Shown: piece by piece, positions 11,696 to 23,465 of the stretch
How positions within the stretch are numbered: position 1 is the stretch's first letter
Layout: the number at the start of each line of letters is the position of its first letter
NCBI GenBank assembly: GCA_015179125.1
Contig: WHVA01000054.1
Span: forward strand, 279,786 to 343,785
Reading direction: 5' to 3'
DNA from: Gautieria morchelliformis
Taxonomy: Eukaryota > Basidiomycota > Agaricomycetes > Gomphales > Gomphaceae
Length of the DNA stretch: 64,000 nucleotides
Notes under the pieces: generated by a model
Database searches by the model: none
Told to the model about the DNA's origin: nothing
The model's input: only the letters and a program-made list of their open reading frames with translations
Position numbers and translations under genes: made by a program

Positions 11696-11831
11696 GTAGC
11701 AAGCATATCAATATCCAATATCATTTCATTCAAGACATGGCCAAACACAGATTGATTTCCATATATTACTGTCCTACCAGTGATATGCTGGCAGACATCC
11801 TCACAAGACCACTCACTAGGTTATCGTCACA
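11696..11831 (+). mobile_element. Copia remnant, RNase H tail
   Basis: The plus strand reads a copia RNase H end: KHINIQYHFIQD, then YYCPTSDMLADILTRPL, matching KHFDIR and YLPTEQMLADILTKGLP of the whole copia copy. It belongs to an old element of a different copia lineage from the young one at 39.7 kb. Probable 3' LTR sequence follows. Confidence 0.8.
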
Positions 11832-11858
11832 CCTCAGTGAATCTCCCATTCACTGAGG
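11832..11858. repeat. Perfect 11-bp hairpin in probable old copia LTR
   Basis: CCTCAGTGAAT, a 5-base loop CTCCC, then ATTCACTGAGG. A shorter variant (AATGAATCTCCCATTCACTGAG) recurs at about 12,430. The LTR of the young copia element carries a related CAGTGA/TCACTG hairpin. Confidence 0.75.
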
Positions 11859-12669
11859 TAAGTTTTACTTTGCCATAGACACACTGGTTAATTATCAGTT
11901 GTCTCTCTGTAGTAACCTGTCTACTAGGGAGGATAATCAAAAAGGTCATGTGATACAGCATTTATGAGTATATAATATATATTATAAGAGTATTAATAAC
12001 AACATATAGGAATATATAATAGTGTTTATAAGGAGAATAATAGCTGTTATTAGAAGATTTTGTATATATTTAAACATCCTGGAGATATAGATACATATGA
12101 GAGAGTATTAGACTACAATATGAAGTAATAGTACTCAGATAGATATTTGTAATATATATGAGAGGGAGTATTACAGTAATATGTAGTTATAATGATATAG
12201 TGTATATTAAAAGTTGGTAGAAAAAATAAAAAGACATGTGAAAATAAGAAGAGGCATTCTCATCGGTGGAGCCACCGCTTGGGAGGGACAGAAGTAAAAT
12301 TATTTATATCCCAACAATAAAATTGCCATATACTTTCACCCTCTTCTTTTCTATAATCTGAGAATAAAATGGGTGAAGCTACATGTAATAAAAAGTTTCA
12401 ACCATCTGCCTAGGTACATACTTTATGCACAATGAATCTCCCATTCACTGAGTAACCTGTCTACTAGCTGCACTGAGTGGTTTCAGCTTACTGCGCCATT
12501 ATTCAGCAGTTTAACTACAAAATGAACAATTCATGAAAGTGGAATAAAATTTGGGCTCTGCACAAATTACTGCATTATGTAAGGCATGCATGTTTACCGA
12601 TCCAACTTACCATCCGAGGTGCCACCTGTGTTCAACTCTAGCTGTGGAAACGGGTTGGTTCTGGTGATG
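11859..12669. other. AT-rich stretch, probable old LTR tail, no gene
   Basis: Very AT-rich from 11,960 to 12,240, with long runs of TATA and TAATA words and no frame over 60 codons. The word AACCTGTCTACTAG occurs at about 11,913 and again at 12,452, hinting at repeated LTR-type sequence. Confidence 0.4.
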
Positions 12670-13215
12670 TGTTATGACCATGTATTTCCGACTTCCGATA
12701 CTCAGTTCCGCTCCCTTTCCGACATTCCAATAATTCCTACAATCCTGCCCCTTGTTATATCCTTTCTTCTTTCCTATTACTCGGACCCACCGGACTCAAC
12801 TCACAGCACAGCAAGACCATATGTCGGTCCCCTCTGGAGTCCTGTTGTTCTGTTATGTCAGATATGCTTTTCATCCCCTTGTTCTTTGGCCCATTGTTGT
12901 TGATGTTACCCTGCACCCCCTTGTAGTTCTTTGTTCCTGATTAGTTACTTACCCCATATATCTATCTGACTTCTGCTTCCTCTGGAATATGCTTAGTACT
13001 ACCTCATTACCTGTTGTCTCAGCGTGTTGTATAAAAGCCCCTCATGTATGCTTGTTATTCTGCAATCACATAATCACCTTCGATACGTGATTTCCTTCAC
13101 TCAATCTCCTGTTATTAGCACAGCAAGTTCAGCAGAATCTCTGTCTCTCCGCCTTTCACCTTCTGACCCAACTTCTGACCTCAATTTACTGATACCTTCC
13201 AACTTCTGACTTACA
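12670..13215 (+). repeat. LTR-like block (possible solo LTR)
   Basis: It begins TGTTATGACCATGTATTTCC and ends CTGACTTACA, about 546 bp. The start resembles the starts at 9,423 and 10,665. A good TATA box (TTGTATAAAAGCCC) lies near 13,028, as in an LTR promoter. The flanking five bases do not match each other, so its limits and solo status are inferred. Confidence 0.45.
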
Positions 13216-13558
13216 ATCCAAAATACTTAGGACAATAGTTCATTGGGGATGCAATACATAAGTTGAAGCTGTTGTCCTTTCTAGTTCCAACTTCTGGAGA
13301 TTGCGATACATAACATGATGACCATTTGAGTTGATTCTAGGAATATAGGACCAGAAGGAATAAGTAGCTCAAATTTGTGATGTCAAAAGTATATGAAAGC
13401 CGGCTTCCAATTTCCCTGAACGAAATTAAATAAATTTTTGATTATTTCTTGGTATTGTTTCACTTCTCCGCTTCAATTACAGCGCCATCATTGATAGCCG
13501 AACCCACACGGCGTTTGAAGAGGATGCTGGGTTATTTTTGTTAGCATCTTCTCCATAA

Positions 13559-15886
13559 TCAGACCAAGGATGAGCATGCGTACGATGCCTTCCGATCCGG
13601 CACACATGCAGATCCCACATACGTGTTTGGCGGTCTTTCCGTCTGACCATCTGGCAACTTGACATCGAAGTTCAATAAAATATAGGCAAGAAATGTTTTC
13701 ATCTCCAATGCTGCAAAGAACCGGCCAGGCTGTAATGATGATATTCAGCTATGAAACGGTGAGTAGGTCAGGAAGTTGGACTGACACTGAGCACAAGCTG
13801 AGATAAAGACAGGGAGAAGTATGCTTTAGTACTGGCAGAGAAGAAGGTTGAAAGTCACAGTACTGACCAGATATGTTTTCCCAACCCAAATGAAATGAAA
13901 TCCATGCGGCTGCTAACCAGGGAGTGTTGGATGCCCTCCGAATCATCATGGCTATTCATCCTCATCTCGTGAAACCTCAAACCATTGAAGGTGTTGGGAT
14001 CTTTGTAATGTGTTTCGTCGGCATGTATTGCCCATACGGGGGCGCAGATGAATGTCCCAGCGGAGATGTGTGTGCCGTCGGAGAAACGGAATGGCTTGAC
14101 TGCTTGGCGGCGGCCGGCTAGGGTACGAGTCGGGTGGTGGTGGCGGGAAGGGAGAGGAGAACGGGAATGAGGAATACGTTAGCTCATGTGATGTCGAACT
14201 GTGAGGCTGGTGAACGGCCTACCTAGTCCACCTCCTGTGGTCCGCATTGATTCTTTGATGAAACTGTCGAGCATTGTCATATTGTCAAATGATGTCTTTG
14301 TCCACCCGTGCTTATTCACTTGGCGTGTAATATCGTCTCGGAGCAGAGCTACGTAGCTTGGGCGGGATACGAGGTCATACATGACCTGTGTCAAAACCTG
14401 GCATAATCAGGGTTTGAGTGTTCAGGTCTACGGTATAAATAGGGATCACAATCACGGGAGCGACTCACGAGGGATGTGCCATGGAGAGATGCAAGGTTGA
14501 TATTCATGATGCGTGAGACCAGACATGAATAATCAAAGTGAGGTCCTCCTTCACTCCTCATGAGCCATGAGAGCAGGTCGTCCTAAGAATGAGCAGTGAG
14601 TAGGATAATGGATGTGCAGGATGAGAACTCTTACAGGGAGCTCAGACCAGTCCCAACCGTTTCGATGGAGGAGACGTTCGCGCTCGATTATTAGGGGTTT
14701 GATGTAGAGGGTTGCTTTTTTCAGTGAGGGGTTGTAGTAGGAGAGCAGGGTGCCGATTAAGCTATCGTACGTGGCGTGAGTTACTTCATCTATCCGACAG
14801 AGTATTTGGAGAACTGACGGTTTCAAAACCGCTGGGAAAAGGTTGATAATTCGACTTACAACCATAACATGTAATCCGAACTTGACTGACATCTTGAGGT
14901 ATTCGGCATCTCTACCTATTTAGAATTGTTTGTGGGCAACGGGGCTGGGCTTCTGGCAGGCTTACATCCAGGGTTTCCGACCCAGATGCGGCTGGTTACC
15001 CTAGCCACCATCATCTGGATCGTACGTAACGCTTGCACGGGTTTCCAGCCTTAGGAGTGTGCTGTTGGCATCATGCATGTACCATCACCAGTAGTAGGGA
15101 CCTACCGGTCATATCTGCTGGACCTATCTCGTCATTCACTGCAGACACAGTCTCATCCAGGAGGGCAGCGTGAATATTCCCCATTTTCGCTGGAGAGAGC
15201 TATGTGACAGATATACTTCGGGACCACTATGGTATGGTGGTGTATGGCTTACCCTTTCCCTCACAATTTGTAGGTGATAATCACTCGTGCGCAAAGGCAT
15301 GCGGTGCGTATACGTAGTTTGGATGGTCTAGGATCAAGTCAATGTTCTGATGCCAAAGACGACAAGTGACAGCAGCCATACATCATCAACAGAAGCAGCG
15401 AAGGATAGTTCATCCTCGGGTGCATTGGCCAGCTCTTCCAGTAAGGGACCACTGGCGATAGTAAGCCAGTGATCCCACATGGGAATACGAAATAACTGGG
15501 GTTTATGCTTTGGGAATCTGAGTATATTGTGGTGTACGTTGAATAGCAGTTTATTTCCATACCTTCTTGTAACCGCCTGTGATGATATTTCTCCCCATAC
15601 CTCTAATCCACTTTGATGCGGTGGCATAAGAGCCAAAAATGCCGTCGTCTTTTACAGCGGGGATATGATCCTGAGAAACGTCGAAGGAAACATCCGGTAA
15701 ATTAACAAGTGGAGATTAATACAGTTATCTGGACTGAGAAGAAAGACATGACCAATTTACCATTTTGATTCGAGAAGCTAATAACTTAGTTACTAGCAGT
15801 ATACCCAGAATTGAGATAGCGAGGCAGGAGGATATCCATCTGTCTGTCAAGAGATGCAGTGGACAATCTGGTGATATTGTCGACAT
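13559..15886 (-). pseudogene. Cytochrome P450 gene, damaged
   Basis: A multi-exon minus-strand gene of the microbial class II P450 type: a heme monooxygenase anchored in the ER membrane and fed by P450 reductase. The start MSTISPDCP (15,886) is followed by a hydrophobic anchor (SSCLAISILGILLVTKLL). Next come a YGNKLLFNVHHN region and RIWVGNPG. Then come a WSELP-DDLLSWLM segment, the ExxR helix (KESMR) near 14,260, a DGTHISAGTFICAP strand, the heme loop FGLGKHIC at about 13,895, and the tail PGRFFAALEMKTF. The heme Cys codon would be split by an intron, but the two exons disagree by one base, and the GGYKK/YGNK junction also shifts frame. Two such mismatches suggest a pseudogene, though assembly error is possible. 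Substrate unknown. Confidence 0.75.
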
Positions 15887-16524
15887 CCGTGAGTCCGTGA
15901 GCGAGAGGCGAAAGCAGTGTAAAACGAAACCTGAAGGAGCTAGTTGCAGAGAATAGGGCGACAGGAAAGGATGAAGGCTGATTAATTGGTTGGTTATATA
16001 GGTGGCACCGATCCCGCGGGTGAAATCATCCCATGGGCGCACCGGTCACCGGCACAGTAAAAAAAGGTAGATCAGGTGAGTTGCCGATTCACTGCATGTG
16101 GCTCAATCGGTGAAGAATTTCTTTTGTTCCGAGGGCATCTTCTCCACAGCCTGGAAGCTCTTCATCCTGATGTGAATAGAGAAGTTCTGTCAGGGAAATC
16201 TATGATTTCCGAAATCAAGTGAAGGAGTAATTGTAGAAAGGGAAGTGACGACGGGTTAACCAAGTCATAGTTAGGATCTCAGTTGCGCTGGCGGCTGAAC
16301 CCTCAAACCAACCAGTGGTGCTGGCGTGCAGTATTAATCACACTATGATCCGCGGTGTTGATTCAGAGCGCTTGGGCGTTCTGGGCCACCCACTCGGCTG
16401 CCCACCCCACAAGGTATCCCAAGCTCTTTGGAAGAACCGGCTTTGGGGTGATCCATGTCGTGAGGAAAGACTTAGCGGCTACGGACCTAATATCATACTC
16501 GGACTATCCCTCGGGCTCACAGCG
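15887..16524. other. Intergenic, no gene seen
   Basis: This is the upstream side of the P450 gene. Only short uninformative frames are present, and no motif or repeat was recognised. Confidence 0.5.
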
Positions 16525-17321
16525 TGTGCCATAACGACTCGTAACGTTCTTTCATGACGACCATACGATTATCTTAACGACTTCTCATTTACTATCTACA
16601 CTCAAATCCATCCCGAGCATCCCGAGGTGCATATATGTACACATTCGAACTATCGAGACACGAGTCAAAACTACAACCGCGCACCAACACTCACCAAGCC
16701 AAGTCAACCGCATCACACCATTCCCGAGCACTTAGATCCGTACCACGAGTCGAGTCGAGCACACAAGTTATGTGTATATTCGAGGAGCCGAGCATCAGGA
16801 GTAACCGAACAGATCCCATCTAATGATTCCCCATCTCGCGATACCTTTCCTCCACCACCCTCACGTCGTGTCATCTGATGGACAGCTCGTTCTCGAGTTC
16901 TGCGATTAGTGCGCGGGCGTGGTCCTATTCGATCGCACCCACCTCTCTGCCTCATCCCTCGAGTCATCAAACGAGTATGCACCATTCTGCCTTACGTCCA
17001 GGACAGACCAAGTAGGCGAGTCACAGTGCGGGCATACGGTGTCTGCAGTACGTACGCACCTGCCGTATGGACGCTCTCACCACTCTTGTCGTCCGTTCTT
17101 CTATGTCGAGACCCCTGTTCGAGTTGACATAAATAGTTGAACATGTACGAGTCGAATACATCACGAACATTTTTGACCCCCACTCGACTTCGAGACTTAA
17201 GCCGAGTTTATCTTCGAGCCTCTCAATCTTCAGTATCTTCATCGAACTTGGCCGCGAGCTACAGGCCACATTTGTATTCTATCAGTACACCTACGACACT
17301 ATCAATCCACACATCCACTTA
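16525..17321. repeat. LTR-like block with TATA-like site, downstream of ERG26 relic
   Basis: About 800 bp of CGAG-rich, non-coding sequence starts TGTGCCATAACGAC and has a TATA-like GACATAAATAG near 17,129, resembling the LTR-like block at 10.6-11.7 kb in composition. AGCG occurs just outside both proposed ends, too short to prove a target duplication. It cuts off the C-terminal part of the ERG26-like sequence. Confidence 0.35.
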
Positions 17322-18285
17322 AAGCGCACCAAGGTACAAATGACTTGTGTTCAGTATTGCGCGGTGCAGAGAATGCAACGTCATGATCCTTGGCAATGTG
17401 AGGCAAAATCAGTGCAGCTCCAAGCGGACGAGCTACGCTCAGCAGTGCTGTTTGAATGGTGGGTAATGGACCAGGACTAGATAGGACCTCCTGTAATGCT
17501 GGTGTTGGAAGGGATTTGGTGAGTGTGTCTGCTGCTAGAAGATGAGCCTTGGCGACATTCCCCCGCATAAGTCCAGTCAACAAGGTTGACACTGACCACG
17601 ATGCACGGCACGTGCTATATTAACAAGTAGCTGCCGGTCACCTGGATTACAATTACAAGGACCAGTGCGAGGTTAATGACATAAAAATGGGAAGAGGGGG
17701 ACAACGCGGGCTGACCGGAATATTCCTGAAGGCCTGAGAGCCACTGTCTTCAGGTTGTTTTTTCCATTTGCCTCGAGCACATGCTTCTCAGCAAGTGCTT
17801 TAGTGCTATTATATGCCTATTGGCGTTCCGGGAGGTACCAGGCGTCCATCAATGTGAGGTTCCGACCATCAAACAGCAAGCCGGCATCGCAAGTGTAGAT
17901 GAGTGCTTTCACACTGACCGACAGGCGGCAATGACTATCTGAGTCCCCTCAACGCTAACTTTATTGTACACGTGTTGAGGAGGTCCTTGGATCGGCCAAG
18001 CAGTACGCAAAACGACAGTTGCATTACCCTATTCAGCACCACCCATGAGTACCGGATGTCAGAGGGGAAGGCGGAGGGAGATGTATTGATGCTCCTTCTG
18101 AATAGCATGGTTAACCACAGTCTCACCCGTGATGTCGCTAGTAGTGAAATATTGGTCATTCGCGTCGAAATGGCTCTGAGACAGGTCGAGCACAGCTACG
18201 TACAGCTAACCGCACATGAAGAAGGCCTCGACGAGGTTTCAGCCTAAGAAACCACAACCGCCAATAACAAGGTACGAGTCATGAG
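17322..18285 (-). pseudogene. ERG26-like sterol-4-alpha-carboxylate 3-dehydrogenase pseudogene
   Basis: The minus strand carries the main landmarks of the 3-beta-HSD/SDR family member that oxidises and decarboxylates C4-carboxysterols in ergosterol synthesis. These are, in order: the nucleotide-binding loop VIGGCGFLG, the segment SHFDAN then SDITGE, LLFDGRNLTLMD, the catalytic YxxxK as YNSTK in AYNSTKALAEKHVLEANGK, RPSGIF, GPGDRQ, and GNVAKAHLLAADTL with SVARPLGAAL downstream. Several in-frame stops and frame changes interrupt it (for example after GFLG and before AYNSTK), and the final third is missing. It is therefore a dead copy; a working ERG26 must lie elsewhere. It lies about 6 kb from CYP51, an enzyme of the same pathway. 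Confidence 0.82.
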
Positions 18286-18419
18286 ATCATCGTGGCAGAG
18301 GGACAAGTTGACAGGCAGCACTGATCAACGCTGAGCGCGCTGCAGGTATAGAGACCACGAAGCACTGCTTCCTCGAGGCCATTTCGAAGCATTCCTTGAG
18401 AAAATTTAGGCATTATTGA

Positions 18420-19265
18420 ACCCAAATTTGCGTTGGTCCGGCTCGATCAGGAGTCTCTGTTTCCCAGGTGTCGCCAGGTGGGAAGTGCTCCGTAGCGCAC
18501 ACAGGACATTGCCATCGCGATCTCTTTCTGCATCAAGGATTTCCACGCACGCGGCGTCCCTGTCACTGCGAAAAACGAGTAAGAATATTAGCGGACCCGG
18601 AAACTCAGGCAGTTGATTAGCAACATGAACAATATGCTGTCCTAGTGAAGACAGCTCATAGGAAGGTGAGACGTCACGACGTGGCCAGATTCGATGACAG
18701 GAATCGAGAGGGAAGGAACCAAGTCATTTCCTTTGCCTTTAGATGGGGAAGAGTGCAAAGATCGTGTCAAGATCTTCAAGGTAAAAGCGGTAAGGGATCC
18801 CAGCTTACGCTCATCCATAGTACTGCCGCTGGGAACCGACAAAGGACGGCCCTAACTTTGTTGCGCATTCGTGGTCGTGGACACGGTCCCGGGCGCTGTC
18901 TGAGCCTTGGATCTGAGTTGCATTGTACCCGTAGGATTGAAAGCAGTTGAAACGTGCTTCTCCGACTGGAGCGACTGTTGGCGCACTTCTAGAAACCCTC
19001 CATTGGTAGAAAAATAAATTCCAGAGACACCAGGCAATAATATGCCAGCTGAACTTACCGGCAGGCCTACACTTCGGGGACGCCAGTTTCGAGGCCGTAA
19101 ATCCACCCCTCCCGATACTATCGCTAACAGTATCATATCGCACTTTGCACGATCCCTCCGTCCCGGTTGCTATTTCTTGTTTGGGGTCCAGTCTCGGCGA
19201 CACAGTACATGCTGCCGTCCCACTTTCCGAACACAGCATTGTCAGCAACACACAGGTATATGTCA
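18420..19265 (-). CDS. Hypothetical protein, uncertain exons
   Basis: The minus strand shows a plausible chain of exons: one ending LRPRNWRPRSVGLP before a GTAAGT donor near 19,058, and a second beginning after TTTCTAG near 18,990. Later segments contain MDERKLGSLTAFTLKIL and DLVPSLSIPVIESGHVV, then a DRDGNVLCALRSTSHL stretch ending at a stop near 18,417. Frames change between segments, so either small introns or decay must be assumed. I do not recognise the family. It lies upstream of the ERG26 relic in the same orientation and could be another broken gene. Confidence 0.3.
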
Positions 19266-19436
19266 CGTGTGCTTATCTTATTTGAATCCTCGTTACGGTT
19301 TCTATATTAGGGAACTCACCTCTCCTGTCAAGCCGGTGTATATGGGCCTTCCAGTCCCACTTCCATATCTCTTATCTCGTTTCCATCAATTTACGCGGGA
19401 CCGTAGAATCGACGAATGGATCAAAGGCCCCACAGC

Positions 19437-19479
19437 CACTGTGGGTAGTCAACCCAATGAATCCTAGTGGGTGGACCCA
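19437..19479 (+). repeat. Left terminal inverted repeat of the 4.0-kb segment
   Basis: A 43-bp stretch starting CACTGTGGGTAGTC and containing CCTAGTGGGT. It is the inverse of 23,423-23,465 with about seven differences. Confidence 0.65.
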
Positions 19480-20039
19480 CTGAGGATTCAGTATATAAAC
19501 CACTATAGCTAGTGTAAATACCAATAGAACCCATTGAAAATTCAATGAATCAGTTTCAGTGGAAAAAGTTTCGTTTCAATGAGTTGGTTTCAGGGGTTGA
19601 CTCATGGGTATTCAGGGTTCCTACAATGGAAGACCAATGGATTGAACCAGATGTTCCAAGTCAACAACCACTGGGTTCCCATGAGATAGTCACTTACAAC
19701 CCTGTGGTTCTATCACCACATTTCAGAGATGCAGCAACTGAATGTCACTGAATTATATGAGGCAAATCACTGAAGATTCATGAAATTTGTAGTGAGTGTT
19801 AGGTTGTAAAGCTATGAGTTTTCAATGGTTATTGCCTTGCATTCTTGTTCAAAAGCCATGAGATACCAGTTAAACTTTCCCATTGTTTCAAGTAATAAAT
19901 CAATATATACAAGGGGGGATACCAATGAAACATATGGGAAAAATAACTGAAATACTGTAGTCTAATCCAAGAAACTCACACCAGGCTGCTTCACATACAT
20001 TGTGGCGGCAGTGCGCTGGGAGCCAAAACCACACCACCG

Positions 20040-22150
20040 TCAAGGCTAAGGTCGAACCAACTCACGCAACATGCCCAAGTTCAGAATAATCGATTATAAA
20101 GTATACGAGGTCAGCTTCACAGGACGGGATACAAACACAACTTGGTGCAACGCACCATCGAAAATCAGCCTCTGTGCAACCTCCGTCGCCGCATAGCTCG
20201 GCTTCCCGTCGACCTGCCACGTGATGTACCTGGCCCCTGTGTCACTCGGGTCGCCGAGGTGTTCGAAGCCTGTGTGTGTGGGGGGCGCGAAGGGGAGGGG
20301 AGGGAAGGGAGGGGAGGGGAAGGGTCAGCAACGGATGGGGAGGCCAAACGGACATGACATGACATGGCTTACTGAAGGACATGAACTCGGTGTGCCTGCA
20401 TACGCATGCTCTGGCATGGTCGTCAGCGCCGACACTGCCTGCTGTCTACCAAAACAAACACATCAGCAATCCCTCCACACCCTCACCCTCCCGAGCTCCG
20501 AGCCAAAAGAAAATTCAGGCGAAAACACTCACAATGCACTCCCCCTGATACGTATTCTGCCGCATCACCCCCGCATCAAAAAATGATGCTGCCCCCGTCC
20601 CGTTGGGGAACACATAATCATGCGCAAAGGGCGTGAACTGCGAGACCTTCCCGCCATTGCCGAGCTTGTTCTTCTGTGCCTCGAAGACGTCGATCTCGGG
20701 GGCGCCGCGGCCAACGGAGGGGGAGAGCCTGGGGTGGGAGGGTGCGGAGGCGGGGCAGGTGCAGGCGCTAAGAGCGGCGAGGGCAAGGTGAGGCACGAGG
20801 GGGCAGGTCAGCATGGGAGGGACGGGGCAGGGAGCAAGGACTCACGACAGCTGCTGCCCCAGCAACCAGCTCAGCTCAAAATTATACTGGCTCCTTCCCC
20901 AGTCCATGTGCAGCGCCGCCACGGGGCCCAGCCCGTCTTTGTGCGTCTGGTTTGGGAATGTTCCTGTGTCGCAGGATGTGTATCTAGATGCGTGGCATGG
21001 AAGGGGGGGGGGGAGGGACAGCACTGGGAGGGTGCGATATATAGGGTACGGGGTGGTGCGCACGACTCACAAGTAGGGCCATATGCTGTCTGTGGACACG
21101 CCGTAGCCGGGGCGGCCGAGGTTGCCCATGAGTCAGGTGCCGGGCCACTGACGGTCACATCATTGAGCACAGATGTGTGTGAGTGGCAGAAGGAGCAGAC
21201 TCATGTAGCGTTGCTGCTCAACCCGGGGAAGGACACGGAGACTGCAGGCGAGGAGCGTGAGCACATGAGCACCGCGAGGCGAGGGGAGAACGGCGGAGGG
21301 GGAAGAGATACAGATACACACCCTCGATGTACCCGCCCGTGAAGCAGAGCTTGTTCCAGCTCTGGAGCATGCCGGACTTGTAGCTGAGCCCGTGGTTGCT
21401 CGCGGGGTCGGCCTGCTTGATGAGGATGCGGAGGCTCCCGTTCGTCGTTGTCACCTGCCCTGCGGGAACATGGGTACAGGCATGTGAAATACAGGCTCAC
21501 ACGCACCAGGGCCATACCACTCCATGTCCTGCGTCACGTGGTACCACAGATCGACGGCCTCCCAGAAGGGGTCGTCGCCCGGGTAAAACGAGCGGCCCTC
21601 ATTGTTAAACTCGTCTGAAAACACCAGCTCATACTCCTTGCTGTCCCACCCCATGCGCATCTTGACCACGTCCGGGGTGTCCTTGTTGAGCATGACGGGG
21701 AAGTGTGGCAAGTCCGCAACCTGGCCCGTTGCGTTGACCTGCACGTTGTTGCCGATGGCGAGGTTCCGGGCGTTGGAGTGGAAGGTGATGATGTGGTACG
21801 CGGTGAAGAGGCTGATGACGGACGTGACGACGAGCACGTTCGCGAGGCCGCGGGCGTTGAGGTGGGTGACGGCATGCTCGTCATGAGCGAGAGTGCTTGG
21901 GTTGTGGAGGGCGTGTCTGCGTCGGGTGGACTGGACTGGTCCAAGGTCGGGTCGTACACGTAGGGCAGGAACACGCCGCCACCACCGCGCTTCTCGTGGG
22001 AGAGGGCGAGTACTTGGAGTCGGAGGGGGCGCTGAAGGAGGCAACGCTGGATCAGGAGAAGGGCATGGGGGGCGGGGGCACGATTAATAAAAATCATCGG
22101 CATCCCACCCTCTTGCGCATACATCTGCATCGCTTTGTTCAAAGACTCGA
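20040..22150 (-). pseudogene. KRE6/SKN1-like beta-glucan synthesis-associated GH16 protein, 3'-truncated
   Basis: Minus-strand exons encode a type II membrane protein of the Kre6/Skn1 family, needed for cell-wall beta-1,6-glucan in yeast and acting in the secretory pathway. In order: a cytosolic low-complexity N-terminus, a transmembrane segment (NVLVVTSVISLFTAYHIITF), LVFSDEFNNEGRSFYPGDDP, a [17 protein letters not shown] exon, the CDTGTFPNQT exon, the GH16 catalytic-type motif EIDVFEAQ near 20,690, and a YITWQVDGKPSYAATE exon. Similarity fades at an NLGML word near 20,050, where the subterminal repeat sequence of the enclosing TIR segment begins. The C-terminal 80-100 residues are thus missing. 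The N-terminal exon also has a stop before a clear start. Probably a captured or decaying copy. Confidence 0.8.
20281..20331 (+). repeat. G-rich tract inside KRE6-like intron
   Basis: A run of GGGG/GGGA blocks (GGGGAGGGGAGGGAAGGGAG and more) lies on the plus strand in a likely intron of the minus-strand gene. Several G-triplets and G-quartets within 50 bp could fold as a G-quadruplex. Confidence 0.5.
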
Positions 22151-23422
22151 GAGGGCATGCTAGTGTAATGCACCGCGTCAGGTCAGCTTAACCCAGCTCA
22201 GCTATGCAACCATCTCCAGAACATGCCTATTCACATAGCCTGCTCCAGACTCTACTTGCACACTGGCATCAGGATCGCAAGACGGGGCCAATGCTGCCGG
22301 GGGCAGGTTAGAAGTGTGATTAGAAGCGGAACCATATCCCATCCACAAAAAGCTAATCCCACAATGTGGAGATATAAAAGAGACTGATGCAGAAGACGAA
22401 GGGCATGGTCGGCGAGCCTGAAGCGTGCAAAGCCACCGTCAAGCCACCAATCGGAGACGAGGACACCTGGGGGGTTAGTTAGTGATTTCGAGAGGCCTGT
22501 ATGTTCAAGCAGGTTAGGCCGCGTATGGAAGCACAGTTAACAGAACTCGAAGGCAAGCCCGGACAGAAGGGGAAAAGCAGTCTCTATTTGTCGGATGTGT
22601 ACTGATATCCGTTATCAGACAATGGTGTCTATTGAGAGATTGCATAGTCTTACAGAGATGGAACACAGGTATACGCGTTCTCTAGTGATGTGAAGAGCGA
22701 AGCCAGTTTGTGTTGGATTTACACGTACACAAGGACCTACTTGAGTAAGTCACGTGACAACAAAAACGCGTAAACAACGCTGCAAGCATTGAATGCGACG
22801 CGACAACATAAAATGTAATACATATGGAAGGAACTAATGGTTTCTACCCTGAGCGTGTTTTTCCGTGGTATTACTACCAGTGGGGCATCATCGATCGAAG
22901 TGGCGACTATGTGTGGAGTCTGCGGACTGTGTTCAAACTTCGAAGATGATCTGGGCAGGGATGGAATGGAGGCGGACTAGTAGTAGGAGTCCTTTCACAC
23001 TCAGAGTCTATAATTAGTGCTGTATCTCAAAAGTAGTTGTCACTTGGGGCCACAGTAGCATTCTGGCACTTCAAGCATGGAAATTCATTGATACATATAT
23101 GGAAACTTCCAGTATATTTACCCCGAAATATACATATTAATTCACTGGATTTCACTGAATGCTCCATGAGCTATCTTGACAATTTTTAAGTGTGCAAACA
23201 ACGGGAATCCAGGCCTTCAAGCACTGAAATTCTCATGATAATTACGTTGAATATATATGGCACAGAAACTAAGTGACAAAGCCACTGAAAATTCTACTGA
23301 TCCAACCACTAAAATAATTTCATTGGTTTTTTCTAGGAAGGAAACCTGGTAAGCCCAAATTTCATTGATTTGTTTCAATGGGGGCTGTTTCAATGAGGTA
23401 CCCACTGAAAACAGAAACCCCA

Positions 23423-23465
23423 TGGGTAAACCCACTAGGTTTCAATGGATTCACTATCCACAGTG
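23423..23465 (-). repeat. Right terminal inverted repeat of the 4.0-kb segment
   Basis: Inverse partner of 19,437-19,479; read on the minus strand it begins CACTGTGGATAGTG and contains CCTAGTGGGT. CAGC follows it outside. Confidence 0.65.

Larger units (their letters stand above)
19437..23465. mobile_element. TIR-bounded 4.0-kb segment carrying a KRE6-like gene fragment
   Basis: The left end CACTGTGGGTAGTC and the right end (inverse) CACTGTGGATAGTG begin inverted repeats that agree at about 36 of the first 43 positions. CAGC stands outside both ends (19,433-19,436 and 23,466-23,469), a possible 4-bp target duplication. Subterminal regions on both sides are full of CAATGA/CACTGA words. No transposase is encoded. 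The interior is the 3'-truncated KRE6-like gene, as in gene-capturing (Pack-type) DNA elements. Two separate inverted MITEs are the main alternative. Confidence 0.5.

Noticed and set aside
17302-17592. Minus-strand frame with ADTLTKSLP first read as a copia RNase H tail
   Set aside because: The full reading GNVAKAHLLAADTL with upstream YNSTK and GPGDRQ fits the ERG26/3-beta-HSD family in correct order.
20620-21342. A 240-codon plus-strand frame
   Set aside because: It lies antisense to the KRE6-like exons and is Gly/Glu-rich only because of the GC-rich opposite strand; the minus-strand exons match a known family.
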